This document shows positions 12,931 through 24,236 of a DNA stretch of 64,000 nt, piece by piece (positions within the stretch are counted from its first letter, which is position 1; each line of letters starts with the position of its first letter). The stretch is from Delphinapterus leucas. Its lineage: Eukaryota > Chordata > Mammalia > Artiodactyla > Monodontidae. Under the pieces are notes generated by a model that was not told the DNA's origin, ran no database searches, and worked only from the letters and a program-made list of their open reading frames with translations. The stretch is from NCBI RefSeq assembly GCF_002288925.2, contig NW_022098023.1, positions 30,871,499-30,935,498 of the forward strand, in the 5' to 3' direction. Both the position numbers and the translations under genes were made by a program.

Positions 12931-13813
12931 CTAGAGAAGTTCCTTTAGCATTTGTTGTAAAGCTGGTTTGGTGCTGCTGAATTCTCTTAACTTTTGCTTG
13001 TCTGTAAAGGTTTTAATTTCTCCATCGAATCTGAATGAGATCCTTGCTGGATAGAGTAATCTTGGTTTTAGGTTTTTCCCTTTCATCATTTTAAATATGT
13101 CCTGCCACTTCCTTTTGGCTTGCGGAGTTTCTGCTGAAAGATCAGCTGTTAACCTTATGGGGATTCCCTTGTATGTTATTTGTTCTTTTTCCCTTGCTGC
13201 TTTTAATATTTTTTCTTGGTATTTAATTTTTGATAGTTTGATTACTATGTGTCTTGCCATTTTTCTCCTTGGATTTATCCTCTGTGGGATTCTCTGCACT
13301 TCCTGGACTTGAGTATTTCCTGTCCCATATTAGGGAAGTTTTCAACTATAATCCTTCAAATATTTTCTCAGACCCTTTCTTTTTCTCTTTTTCTTCTGGA
13401 ACCCCTATAATTCAAATGTTGGAGAGTTTAAGGTTTTCCCGAGGTCTCTGAGATTGCCCTCAGTTCTTTTCATTCCTTTTTCTTTGTTCTGCTCTGCAGC
13501 ATTTATTTCCACTATTTTATCTTCCAGGTTACTTATCCGTTCTTCTGTCTCAGTTATTCTGCTATTGGTTTCTTCTAGAGAATTTTTAATTTCATTTATT
13601 GTGTTGTTCATCATTGTTTGTTTGCTCTTTATTTCTTGTAAGTCCTTGTTTAATGTTTCTTGAATTTTCTCCATTCTGTTTCCAAGATTTTGGATCGTAT
13701 TTACTATCATTACTCTGAATTTGTTTTCAGGTAGAGTGCCTATTTCCTCTTCATTTTTCTGGTGGGTTTTTACCCTGCTCCTTCCTCTGCTGCATGTTTC
13801 TCTGTCTTCTCAT
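12931..13813 (-). pseudogene. L1 ORF1 remnant (RNA-binding chaperone)
   Basis: ORF1p is a trimeric RNA-binding protein with an N-terminal coiled coil, an RRM and a C-terminal domain. Here the ATG at 13,813 opens a frame beginning near the usual MRRQ. The coiled-coil part lies in 13,405-13,710 (ITETEERISNLEDKIVEI shows the heptad pattern). The RRM/C-terminal part lies in 12,931-13,299 (ISFRFDGEIKTFTDKQKLRE, ending QQMLKELL). A one-base loss near 13,443 (GACCTCGGG where the family has GACCTCTGGG) shifts the frame into a stop at 13,405. A further indel restores the original frame before 13,299. Length without the shifts would be about 294 codons, usual for the family. Confidence 0.88.
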
Positions 13814-15748
13814 TTTGTTTGGGGTCCCCTTTTAACAGGCTACAAGTTCGTAGTTCCCATTGTTTTTGGTGTCTGCCCCCACTGGGTGAGGTTGGTTCAG
13901 TGGCTTGTGTAGGCATCCTGCTGGAGGAGACTGGTGCCTGTGTTCTGGTGGGTGGGGCTGGATCTTGTCTTTCTGGCAGGCAGAGCTGTGTCTGTCAGTG
14001 TGTTTTGGGGTGTCTCTGAACTTAGTATGATTTTAGGCAGCCTCTCTGCTAACGGGTGGGGTTGTGTTCCTCGTCTTGCTAGTTGTTTGGCTTGGGGCAT
14101 CCAGCGCTGGAGCTTGCTGGCCACTGGGTGGAGCTGGGTCTTAACACTGAGATGGAGATCTCTGGGAGAGCTCTTGCTGATTGATGTTACGTGGGGCTGG
14201 GAGGTCTCTGGTGGTCCAATGTCCTGAATTCAGCTCTCCCACCTCAGAGGCTCAGGCCTGACACCAGGCCGGAGCACCAAGACCCTGTAAGCCACATGGC
14301 TCAGAAGAAAAGGGAGAAATAAATAAAACTTAAAAAAATAAATAAATGATTAAAATTAAAAAATAATAATAATAAAAGAAGCAAGCAACCAAACCAATAA
14401 ACACATCCACCAATGATAACAAGTGCTAAAAACTAAACTAAAATACAGATAAATATCAGAAACTAATCAGTCATAGACAGCAGACCCCAAGTCTACAGTT
14501 GCTCCCAAAGTCCACTGCCTTAATTTTGGGATGATTCGTTGTCTACTCAGGTATTCCACAGATGCAGGTACATCAAGTTGATTGTGGGGATTTAATCCGC
14601 TGCTCCTGAGGCTGCTGGGAGAGATTTCCCTTTCTCTTCTTTGTTTGCCCAGCTCCCGGGGTTCAGCTTTGGGTCTGGCCCCACCTCTGCATGTAGGGCA
14701 CCCTCAGGCATCTGTTCCCCACCCAGACAGGAGGGGGTTAAAGCCGCAGCCTCTCAGGGTGGCTCTTGATCTCTCAGGCCAGGGAGAGGGAAGGTACGGT
14801 TGTCATAATTGGAATGTGGGGCAAGCCTGCAGCGGAAGAGGCTGGCGTGACATTGCAACAGCCTGAGGTGTGCAGTGTGTTCTCCTGGGGAAATTGTCCC
14901 TGGACCATGGGACCCTGGCAGTGGCGGGCTGCACAGGCTCGTGGGGGGCGGTTGTGGATAGTGACCATTACTTGCACAAAGGCTTCTTGCTGGCAGCAGC
15001 AGCAGTGTTAGCGCCTCATGCCCGTCTCTGTGGTGCGAGCTGATAGCCATGGCTCACCCCCATCTCTGGAACTCGCTTAGGCGGTGCTCTGCCTTCTGTG
15101 GGAACACGGGGAAGGAATCCTCTCTCCTTGCACACCCCAAAACAACAATCTCTTGCCTCTTCGGCAGCTCCAGACTTTTTCTCGGACTCCCTCCAGGCTA
15201 GCCGTGGCGCACTAGCCCCCTTCAGGCTGTGTTCACGCAGCCAACCCCAGTCCTCTCCCTGGGATCTGACCTTCGAAGCCTAAGCCTCAGCTCCCAGCCT
15301 CCACCCACCCCAGCGGGTGAGCAGACAAGCCTCTCTGGCTGGTGAGTGCTGGTTGGAACCGATCCTCTGTGCGGGAATCTCTCTGCTTTGCCCTCTGCAC
15401 CCCTGTTGCTGCGCTCTCCTCCGTGGCTCTGAAGCTTCCCCCCTTCCACCCTGCATCTCCACCAGTGAAGGGGCTTCCTAGTGTGTGGAAACCTTTCCTC
15501 CTTCACGGCTGCCTCCCAGTGATGCAGGTCCCATACCTATTCTTTTGTCTCTGTTTTTTCTTTTTTCTTTTGCCCTACCCAGGTATGTGGGGAGTTTCTT
15601 GCCTTTTGGGAAGTCTGAGGTCTTCTGCCAGCGTTCAGTAGGTGTTCTTTAGGAATTGTTCCACATGTAGATGTATTTTTGATGTATATGTGGGTAGGAA
15701 AGTGATCTCCAGGTCTTACTCCTCTGCCATCTTGAAGGTCCCCCCCCC
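13814..15748 (-). promoter_or_regulatory. L1 5' UTR with internal promoter region
   Basis: About 1.9 kb, GC-rich, with an internal AT-rich stretch at 14,310-14,400 made of AAT/AAAT units. Being upstream of ORF1 in a full-length element, it should hold the internal pol II promoter that L1s carry. The exact promoter elements are not identified here. Many medium-length open frames on both strands in this span are a result of its base composition and have no family resemblance. Confidence 0.7.
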
Positions 15749-15782
15749 ATATATGTTTTTTATTTCAAAAATAAATTTACTG

Positions 15783-15970
15783 GGCTTCCCTGGTGGCGCA
15801 GTGATTGAGAGTCCGCCTGCTGATGCAGGGGTCATGGGTTTGTGCCCCGGTCCGGGAAGATTCCACGTGCCGTGGAGCGGCTGGGCCTGTGAGCCATGGC
15901 TGCTAAGCCTGTGCTCCACAATGGGAGAGGCCACAACAGTGAGAGGCCCGCGTACCGGGAAAAAAAAAAA
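15783..15970 (+). mobile_element. CHR SINE
   Basis: tRNA-derived pol III SINE. The 5' end GGCTTCCCTGGTGGCGCAG contains the A box and the B-box region reads GGGTTTGTGCCCC. The body ends GTGAGAGGCCCGCGTACCG followed by an A tail. AAATTTACTG occurs at 15,773-15,782 and again at 15,971-15,980, a target-site duplication. A run of CCAGAGCC-type sequence seen in other copies is missing from the middle. It sits just outside the 5' end of the full-length L1. Confidence 0.93.
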
Positions 15971-16689
15971 AAATTTACTGGTGGAGGTAAACCAAAAATT
16001 ATTTTAATCTGCTGATATGAACTAGAGTTTTATAAACTGTGGGTTGTGACCCATTAGTGGCTAGAAAAATAAATTTAAAAGATCTGGCCCAGGATTTATT
16101 TGAATGAGATAGGATATGATGAGATAGAAAAGAATGTAAAGAAACGGAGTGGGATGTAATGGATCAGTATAGGATAGAGAATATCAATAAGATTCACAAG
16201 TATTAAGATTCTTAAGTATTAAGAAATTTTGTTTTATGCATATCTACACATGTGCTGTTGTGATGTGTTAAAATCTATTTCTTACTGTGGATAACAGTAA
16301 AATAGTTTGTTCTAAATAACTACACTCTGAACTGCAAGCCAGGATCCTGCAGACATTTTAAAGTTGGAGTCCATTATTCATGGCACACATTCTTTAGGTA
16401 CCATCTGATCTTAGTTTCATCTGGTTCAGTTTACACTCACATTTTACCTGCTTGGTCCCTGGAAGCAACTGAGTTCTGGGACTCAGATCTTGTATCTCTC
16501 CTATCTATTCATTTCACTTGTCTCAGTAATTGATTTTTAACATAACCATATGACAAATCCTCTGGCTAATAATCTGAACAGATATGTGAGACCCATTTGT
16601 AAGACAGGTTTATCCCAATCTAGATATTCCATCTTAGTGCCGATATTACAAAGCTAACACATGAGAATAAAAGCTACAGCATGAGACTG

Positions 16690-16925
16690 ATAATAGCTAC
16701 TGTTTCTGAGAATTTGCTAAATGTCTGTCACCATGCTATATAATTATTACATAATTATTAGTCCTGAAAATGATCCCATGGTATGGATATAACTAGTTAT
16801 ATTTATAGATGAAGAAATTGAGGCACAAAGAAGTAAGCTATCTTGTTTAATATTACATAGTTACGTGACAGAACCAGAAGTGAAGCCCAGATATATCCAG
16901 TGCAGACTCATTATCTATTTTCCCA
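16690..16925 (-). repeat. MIR SINE
   Basis: Nearly complete reverse-oriented MIR. It shows GATGAAGAAATTGAGGCAC, a degenerate ATTACATAGTTACGTGACAG (family CACACAGCTAGTAAGTGGCAG) and ACCAGAAGTGAAGCCCAG, preceded by TTTGCTAAATGTCTGTCACC. Length and order fit a near full-length copy. Confidence 0.8.
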
Positions 16926-17208
16926 TCTGTTTAGGTGCATGGCTGGATATCTTATTCTCAAAAACTGCAGGACATATTCTAATTCCCAAAGAGAATGCAA
17001 TTTATTTCACTCTTTCTGTGACTACTTTCTGAGTATAGATTATCATTACCTCCCACCAGGACTGTCAGATTAGATTCCCAGTGGCCTCTGACTTTGCTTC
17101 TCTTAATCCACCATGAACACTGATGACCTTCCCTACAACACTCCTAAAACTCTGCCATGGCTCCCCTTTACCTATACCGCTTGTGATGGGCAGAATAATG
17201 GCCACCAA

Positions 17209-17357
17209 AGTTCAAGATCAGCAGCAGCACCTCTGCCATCATCACTGTCATCTCCATCTCATCATGGCTTTTCTTTTGTTGACCTTTATAGCCTCTTAAT
17301 ACCTGGAACATAGTAATCAATAAAAGTTTGTTTAATCAGTATTAATTTTAAAATAAT
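17209..17357 (+). repeat. Unclassified repeat, copy 2
   Basis: Partner of the copy at 8,221-8,392. It has CAG/CAT/CTC-rich sequence, then ACCTGGAACATAGTAA, TCAATAAAAGTTTG and GTATTAATTTTAAAATAA. Four bases present in the other copy before CAATAAAAG are missing. Both copies point the same way. They lie on opposite sides of the full-length L1. Confidence 0.55.
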
Positions 17358-20307
17358 CGCAGGCCTATTAGTGCAAAACCAAACCCTGATAGAAACTCCT
17401 GCCCACCTTCACTGCCCTCCAGGGTGGATTCCTCTGCCTCTCTTATTGGACCAAAAGCTTCTTGAAGACTAGGTTGATTTGGTACACCATCGTGTGGGCT
17501 TTGCATTTGGTAGATATTCAGTGCCCTTAATTGAACTGAAGTGAAAATTAATATAATTATTACAAGAGGCACTCCAGCATAGCTAATAGGCCACACAGAT
17601 AACTGAGAATGCAAGAGACAGGTTCTTCTTTGCACTGCAGATGACATTTTCTAAAACTAAATAAAGGAGCACTAAGGGAATAAGACTTTAGGTTATCTTA
17701 TCTCTAGGTAACACGAAAAGCTTTGATCTTAAGCACTACTATGCCTTCTTTTCGCTGCAGCAATACTTCCCTCCTGGAACCCACAAAAGGCCTAATTCTT
17801 AAAGAGGATGCTAAAGCCATGTGGTTTACTCAACAATAACAAGCACTCTGTCTGCATGACTCCTTTTAAAACTTTCATTAACTTGTAGTCCTTTCTACAA
17901 AACAGGTTTTTCTCATTAGCTCCAGGTGTTGAATGTCAAGGTCTGATTCGCAGTGGAATAGTGAGCAGCATTTAGCCAGAGGGCAAAGGTGCCAAAGCCT
18001 GGAAGTGCTTAGAAGTTCATAGTAAATAGAGATCCAGAATCAGAAATGGGGGTGAGGGATGGCAGTAGAAAAACAATCTGAAAAGAAAGGGAAAAAAAAG
18101 ATGAAACATTCTGTTAAGAAATTGCAAGGAGTCAAGAAAAAAGATAAAAATCCTTTTAAACAAGGTCCGCTCCCTTAAATTGGCTTAGAAGGGGAATAAA
18201 TGAGTCCACGTGGGGGAAGATGACACACAGGTAAACCTGATTACGGATATAATTTGAAATAAGAGCAGATTCAGGCCCTCCCTACCTTAAAAAAAAGGAA
18301 AATATTACTTTCACAGGAGCATTAGACTACGGAATTAGGTCTTTTTGTTTAATCCCTTTGATATCAATAGAGGAAAATAAATGCCATGGGACTACAAGTT
18401 ATTACTTTCCTGTCCTGCCTTTTCCAGGGTGAGTTGCAAACACACTTATGCACTTATGTGTCCTGAGCGATGCTGAACATGAATAAAATTGACCTTAATG
18501 AACAGAACAGGCAAAATAATCCTTCTGGCATTCCACCGCACAGAAGCACTCTTCAGAATGCCTCTTCCGAAAAAGCAACAGTGTTTTGGAGTATTTTTCG
18601 ATACTGCTACCTAGGCAGGATTTTCAGTAGAAATATGGGCAATAAAACACATACTGATGTCTTTGGGATTTCTGTGGCTGCTTGGAGGTGATTAGCCAGG
18701 CTACTAGGATAATCTGTTATGGGGACAGGGCATATCTGGGAGATAAAATGAATGAAAGCAAAGGATTTCTTAGTAATCCTACCTACATTTTATACTTGGT
18801 TTACAGTATTTCCAGCTGTGAGAGGCTCAGCCTAGGTAGCCCAAAGCCAGTGCTGTCCCCGGAAGATGTGTGAATTTCGCTGAGCTCCAGCTGGGTGCTG
18901 TCAAAGCCAATATAAGAGGAAACACGGTGCTTTACCTGGCTGAAGACTTTTCAGAAGTGTGAAATGTCACATACCTCTTGTTGAAAGTCTGCTTATTCCT
19001 CTAATCTCATCAGTGTCTGAGTTTTACTGCATTGAGAAGTTCTTACTTCTGTCCTCCATATAAATAAGCTTTTAGTAAATTAACTGAGTGGGTGGGCAGC
19101 GTGGGGAGCTATTGGAGAGCAGGGTGACGGGAAAGGGAGGCATTTTTCTTCCACCCCCTATGTCCTTCCAGCTGCTGGAGGCTGTTAAGGCCTTTAAACC
19201 TTGTTTATTAGCTGGGGGTTTGGGATCTGCATCAGTGTTAGTGGGTGTTTTTATTTGATGTCTGCTGACTCACTTGGGTTTTGAAGTACATTCTATTTCA
19301 CTTCTCCAATGTGATCTTTCCGAATGAGAGGAAATTATATTTTTAAAGATAAAACTTAATATTTCCTAACCTCACTACCTGGCTGTATTGTTAGTGTTTC
19401 AATGTCAAGGAGCAGCAATTAGCAAAACTCTTCCTCCACTCCCTATGTCCAGGCTTATTTTTGTGCCTCAGAAGACTTTTTTCAGTATAAAGTAATAGTG
19501 CCATCCAAAGATCTTTGAGTTTGTTATGGTCACAGGTATTATAAACTGCAAAATACTTATTACTTCTGCTCTGTCTTGGCGTATTTTAATACTTTGTTTT
19601 AGAATGAAAAGAGAATAATATCATTACCTCTTTTTTTTTGAGTGTGTACTCTGTACAAAGCACTGTGCTAGTCACTGGAGTGATTGACAGGTGAGATTCT
19701 CTGATTTCATAGATGTTATAGTTAGTTACTGAATACATACACATATTCACATAAATAACAAACAACGATATGTAGCGCTGTTTACTTAACAGTTAAAAAG
19801 TAGAGAAGGCTGTGTGTTCGAAGGCACTGCACCAGCCCCACTTCTTTTATGCCATGTGTACCCCACACCCTACTGTTTTGAATGTTTATATTTGCATATT
19901 GCATACCAGCAGACCTCGCAAAGTGGGGAAGAAATCGTTCTAAGAATGGGAGTTTAGTTCAACTATAAATAAAATGCTGCTGGAGTGAATACAGGTTAAA
20001 CATAAAAAGAGTAACATTCAGTCAAAAAGGAAACAAGACAACAACCTGGAGATTATTTCCTGAATGAATTATAACTGGCCATTTGAAGAAGCCTCAAAAG
20101 ACAGAGTTGTATCTGAGTATCATTCAACTTGATACGGCTTTAGGGAAATAGAGACAAGGGATTAATTTGCTAGTCTGGCCTAATGCCTCTTCCTCTCTAA
20201 GAGCTTGGATAGTAGAATGGTAGAGACATTAAAATATGTACTGAAAAATGTTTCTGAGAACCATGTAGTCAGTTATTTTTAATGACTCTTTAAAAATGCC
20301 CTAAGAC

Positions 20308-20475
20308 AATGCCTCTTGAACTTTAATATATATACGAGTTATCTGGTGATATCATTAAAATGCTGATTCAGATTCAGTTCATCTGGATCAAGCCCTGGCT
20401 GTTTGCATTACCAAAATCTCAGGTGATACCTATGCTGGTGGTCCCAGGACTACCCTTTGGGTAGCAAGAATCTAA
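20308..20475 (+). mobile_element. MER5-like hAT-Charlie remnant
   Basis: A degraded non-autonomous DNA transposon. Landmarks in MER5A/B order are CTCTTGAACTTTAATATA, GTTATCTGGTGATATCATTA, AATGCTGATTCAGATTCAG, GTTTGCATTACCAAAATCTC, CAGGTGATACCTATGCTGGT and GGTCCCAGGACTACCCTTTG. The terminal inverted repeats (normally CAGTGGTTCTCAAA) are worn. It is ancient and immobile. Confidence 0.75.
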
Positions 20476-22524
20476 GAGACTGGAAGTACAAATTGTGGCA
20501 TTTCCAGTGGGCTTGGCCAGACTTATAAAGGAGCCCTCTGATAATGTTTTTCTAATGACATACCAAAACTAAATAGTTTACATAGGACTAGAGGTCAGTA
20601 ATGAAAATTCAGGAATATTTTAGGGACATTAAAATCAGTAGACATAAAAATAAACTTTACCATAGAAAGGGAAATTCCTAGAATAGAAAATATTAAATGG
20701 AATTTGAAATAAATATGCTACAGAGAATAAATATCAGGGAAATATGTTACAAAAGTGAGATTCCAAGGATTGGTAGGCTTGGAATGTGATTTTAGGCCAC
20801 AAGTAAAATTCTGAATGGCGGTTGGGAGAGTGGGTACATAGATAAAACATTATTAAACCATTTCTCTCCAGTAAGCATATAATGAAATGTAAATTGGTAT
20901 GCATATATTTAATGTCTCACTTATTAGTTGTAAAGTAAAACATAACTACCAGCATTATGTAGCGTATCAAGTACACGGAGACCTTTCTTTTCAGTTCTCA
21001 GAATCTGTCATTAGCTTACCAGGGACCTAGGTTTTTGTTTGTTTACTTACTAGTTAAGGTACATAATCCACAATAGTGAATACCCATTAGAAGACTTACA
21101 TGACAAATTAGAATCTGAACCCAATTGAGCCAAACTGAAAGACTGTTTTTTAAATCAAAAATCCAAAGTTTATAACATTGAAAAATTATCAGTTGCTTTT
21201 ACATGATCTTCAATTAATTCAATAAATATTAACTTAAGTTCTACTAAATGCCAGGAATTCTACTAAGCATAGAACAGAAAGTTATTCTAGAATCAGTGGC
21301 CACTCTCAGAGTAAATTCTGTGCCTAACCTTCCCACCTTGATTTACTGAACCATACCTTCTGGCTCAAAACACATTCCCTGTGATCAGAGTTACATGCAA
21401 ATACACAAAACTGAGATGGCTTGGAGCTTGCCAAGAGATACAAAACAAGTTATGCAAACAAGGTGCAACTTATAATATAGAATGCTATGAGTTCATTGGG
21501 AAAACGTCGTTGATGCGATTGAAAGGTCCTATGAGGAAGAAAGATAAGCCAATTTTCCGCAACTCCTGTTTTATTTTGAATGAGCTTCTTTCATCTTCAT
21601 ACATAGGAAATTTCTTAATACTCTGTTTGTGATTATCTAATTTGGGTGAGGAGGAGAGTTGTAATGTCAGCTTGTATCCTGGGATTTTCCCTACAAAATA
21701 TTATTATGCAATTTCGCTTTAGAGAGAGACACAAGTTTCAGTATGAATGCTAGTTCCTAAAGTAAATATCTGTATGGCAATACATTTTCTATTTAATTTT
21801 TAAATTTACCAAGAGAGAGAAATCTGGCATAGTGAGCAGGACATGGTCAGAGCAATAGCTGATATCAAATGGTTGTTCTCCCTTAGCGAGATCAAGCAGG
21901 TGAGTCACTAATCTTCAGACATCCTTCCTCCCCTCTTCCCCGCCTCCCCCCCTTCCCCACCCCATACTCTTCTAACAAGATCCTAAAAGGAAATAAGCCT
22001 GGAGGGTCTGGAGCCATACGTGTATCTGATGGAAGGAGTGATGGGGCTGAGGGCTCCCCTTCAGGGCTCAAATGATGAGGCCATTTGAAACTGTATGACT
22101 GTCCTCAAAGAACAAGCCAAGCAACCAAGAAAATGGAACGGAGATGCAGAGCAACTCTTCTGGGACAGTTTATCATGTGCTTCCTGATTTATTTCCCTGT
22201 CACACTAGTGCTAGGTGATCTGCCTCAGTAAAAGGGAAGAGAAGATTCTGGGGGCAGTTGATTTTGGCAACGGCTGCAGGTATGATTTCTACCCCCTCTT
22301 GGAGAGTCATAGTGTATTAAAGGCTCAGAGAAGCCTGTGGTAAAGGAGGAAGTTAACTTTGATTAAACCAAACATGTCCTAAAATTATTTGATTATTTGT
22401 AACTACCCCTCACCCTGTTAATAATATCTGGAAATTGTTCTGGGAAACACACTTTGCTAGCCTAGCCTGGCCACCTTGGGAAAGTTTTCCTAAGGATAAT
22501 GTCAATAGAAAGATAAGTAGAACT

Positions 22525-22528
22525 GCGC

Positions 22529-22599
<71 letters not shown>

Positions 22600-22602
22600 C
22601 GC
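22525..22602 (+). repeat. Compound microsatellite (GC)n(GT)n(GA)n
   Basis: A run of GC dinucleotides (22,525-22,543) passes without interruption into GT (to about 22,579) and then GA (to about 22,600), ending GCGC. GC and GT runs are alternating purine-pyrimidine and can adopt Z-DNA, and the GA run is a purine tract. Likely to vary in length between individuals. Confidence 0.95.
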
Positions 22603-23260
22603 TAGTTTCAGGGACTTGATGCAGCAAACTTGAGTACCCAGCCCCGCCTGGTTTCTCTGTACTTTTGAATAATTATATCTGGTTTTTGTTTAACTTTGAG
22701 ATTGGCTAGTGAAAATGCCCTGACCCTGATCAATATAGTTATGAATGTAACTAGAATAAAGACTAAGAAATTATTAACATTGTTCAGACAAAAGGAATCT
22801 TTCCTCAAATGGCAAATATAAAGAAAAGAAGCTTTTGAAATTGTTTTCTGTGAATTTTCACTTTTTGAAATATACTATACAGTTCGATTCCTCAGTAACT
22901 TGCCCCGGTTATTTATATTTAAATCACGACAATTGATTTGAAATAGAACCCAGAGACAAGTTTATTTTTTTTCCAAATATACCTTTCAAATCATTGAAGC
23001 AATTTTGCATAGTGATTGCATTTATGTATTAGTAAGCTGACACATTAATGAATGCACTGGAATTTTGTTTCTTTTTCAAGAAATGAAGCATAACATATTT
23101 ACGATGAATTCAATGCTTATAGTCATTTAGAGAGTCTCTAATAGCACAGCCTGACCATTTAGTTTACTTAGTTCATAGGAGCCTAGATTTCTGGATTTCT
23201 TTAGAAAAGTGGAAAGTGCCTTTATCTAGCTTCAGCATCATATTATGATGTATTTATGGT

Positions 23261-23268
23261 TGTGCGTG

Positions 23269-23299
<31 letters not shown>

Positions 23300-23320
23300 A
23301 TGTGAGAGAGAGAAAGAGAT
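23261..23320 (+). repeat. Microsatellite (TG)n(AG)n
   Basis: TG repeats with three interruptions (TGCG, TTTG, TATG) run into an imperfect GA tract. It has the same TG-to-AG order and orientation as the larger compound tract 660 bp upstream. Confidence 0.93.
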
Positions 23321-24030
23321 GAAGAATATTAGAGTACTTAATGAAATCATATGTAAGTACCTGAATCCAGGTATTCAGTAGGGAGCTGATGAAGTTGCTG
23401 AGAGTATCTCTCAAGCAAATAACAATATATTTGACCTATAGTCGCCTCTCAATGTTATCTTGTATCATTACTTTTTAACTTTCACCTTTATTACTAGGAC
23501 TTAGTAAGCTTCCCAAATGGTGGTAACTAACAATTTGTTTTGAGAACCATTCCAACAGAATCAGGTTGTTGCTATTCTCATAATGATGATCCAATTCTTA
23601 GACATAATTCTGATCTTCTAAAGAACCAGCACACTGAAAAATCTGAACATCTGGTAACTAAAGGCAATCCAGTTCTCCAGTTGTCAGGCCCTATTAATAC
23701 TCTTTTCTCAGCAGCCCTGTTGTGTAAGTCTGTTTACAGGAGAGAAAGATGTACCACTCACCGTACATGACATGCTCAGTCTAGGAAAGGAACATCCTGT
23801 TTAAAATATATTAAAAGACTTGGGTTTTCCTTTATTAAAGACTGTAGGCTACTACACCTGGTTACGTCTCCTGTCTAAACTCCAGGAGTAAAGAGGAGCT
23901 CAGTGGCAAACCTGCAGCCTCCTGAGAATCGTTCCCCAGATATAAGCAGAAGCTCTCTCAGGTTCCTACTCTCCCCAGAGATGTCTTGTCCCTCTGGGAT
24001 TCATTCCAGGAACCCATTAAAAAGAAGACA

Positions 24031-24236
24031 TTCCCTGGTGGCGCAGTGGTTGAGAGTCCGCCTGCCGATGCAAGGGACACGGGTTCGTGCCCCGTTCTGG
24101 GAAGATCCCACATGCCGTGGAGCGGCTGGGCCTGTGAGCCATGGCCGCTGAGCCTGCGCGTCCAGAGCCTGTGCTCCGCAACGGGAGAGGCCACAACAGT
24201 GAGAGGCCCGCGTACCGGAAAAAAAAAAAAAAAAAA
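24031..24236 (+). mobile_element. CHR SINE
   Basis: Begins TTCCCTGGTGGCGCAGTGG, so it lacks the first few bases. B-box region GGGTTCGTGCCCC is intact, the body is complete through GAGAGGCCCGCGTACCGG, and the A tail is about 19 bases. Low divergence suggests a fairly recent insertion. I could not find a convincing target-site duplication. Open frames overlapping it on both strands are SINE sequence read as protein. Confidence 0.93.

Larger units (their letters stand above)
8713..15748 (-). mobile_element. Full-length L1 retrotransposon, inactive
   Basis: A complete L1 of about 7.0 kb. In element order it has the 5' end at 15,748 (AAGATGGCAGAGGAGTAAGA read on minus), a ~1.9 kb 5' UTR, ORF1, a short spacer, ORF2 and a 3' UTR ending in a degraded A tail at 8,713. 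The 10-bp sequence ATATATGTTT flanks it at 8,703-8,712 and 15,749-15,758, which is a target-site duplication and fixes both ends. L1 copies itself by reverse transcription primed from a nicked target, with ORF1p as RNA chaperone and ORF2p as endonuclease and reverse transcriptase. Both reading frames are broken, so this copy cannot move. The 5' UTR is relatively GC-rich compared with its surroundings. A CHR SINE landed 35 bp beyond the 5' end later on. Confidence 0.93.
15981..24030. other. Mostly single-copy-looking non-coding DNA
   Basis: Eight kilobases with only scattered old repeats (MIR at 16.7 kb, unclassified repeat at 17.2 kb, MER5-like at 20.3 kb) and two microsatellites (22.5 and 23.3 kb). 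No open frame exceeds about 100 codons or resembles a known protein. Around 21,200-21,280 a short AATTCAATAAATATTAAC and TGCCAGGAATTCTACTAAGC patch may be a remnant of an L2 or MIR. The stretch 18,820-19,480 looks free of repeats and is less AT-rich. Confidence 0.5.

Noticed and set aside
13897..15641. Many open frames of 60-99 codons on both strands at 13.9-15.6 kb
   Set aside because: They lie within the GC-rich 5' UTR and adjacent ORF1 start of the full-length L1. They overlap each other in different frames and none has a known domain.
15783..15860. tRNA-like sequence with A and B boxes at each CHR copy
   Set aside because: This is the tRNA-derived head of a SINE, not a functional tRNA gene. 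No cloverleaf with an intact acceptor stem is apparent.
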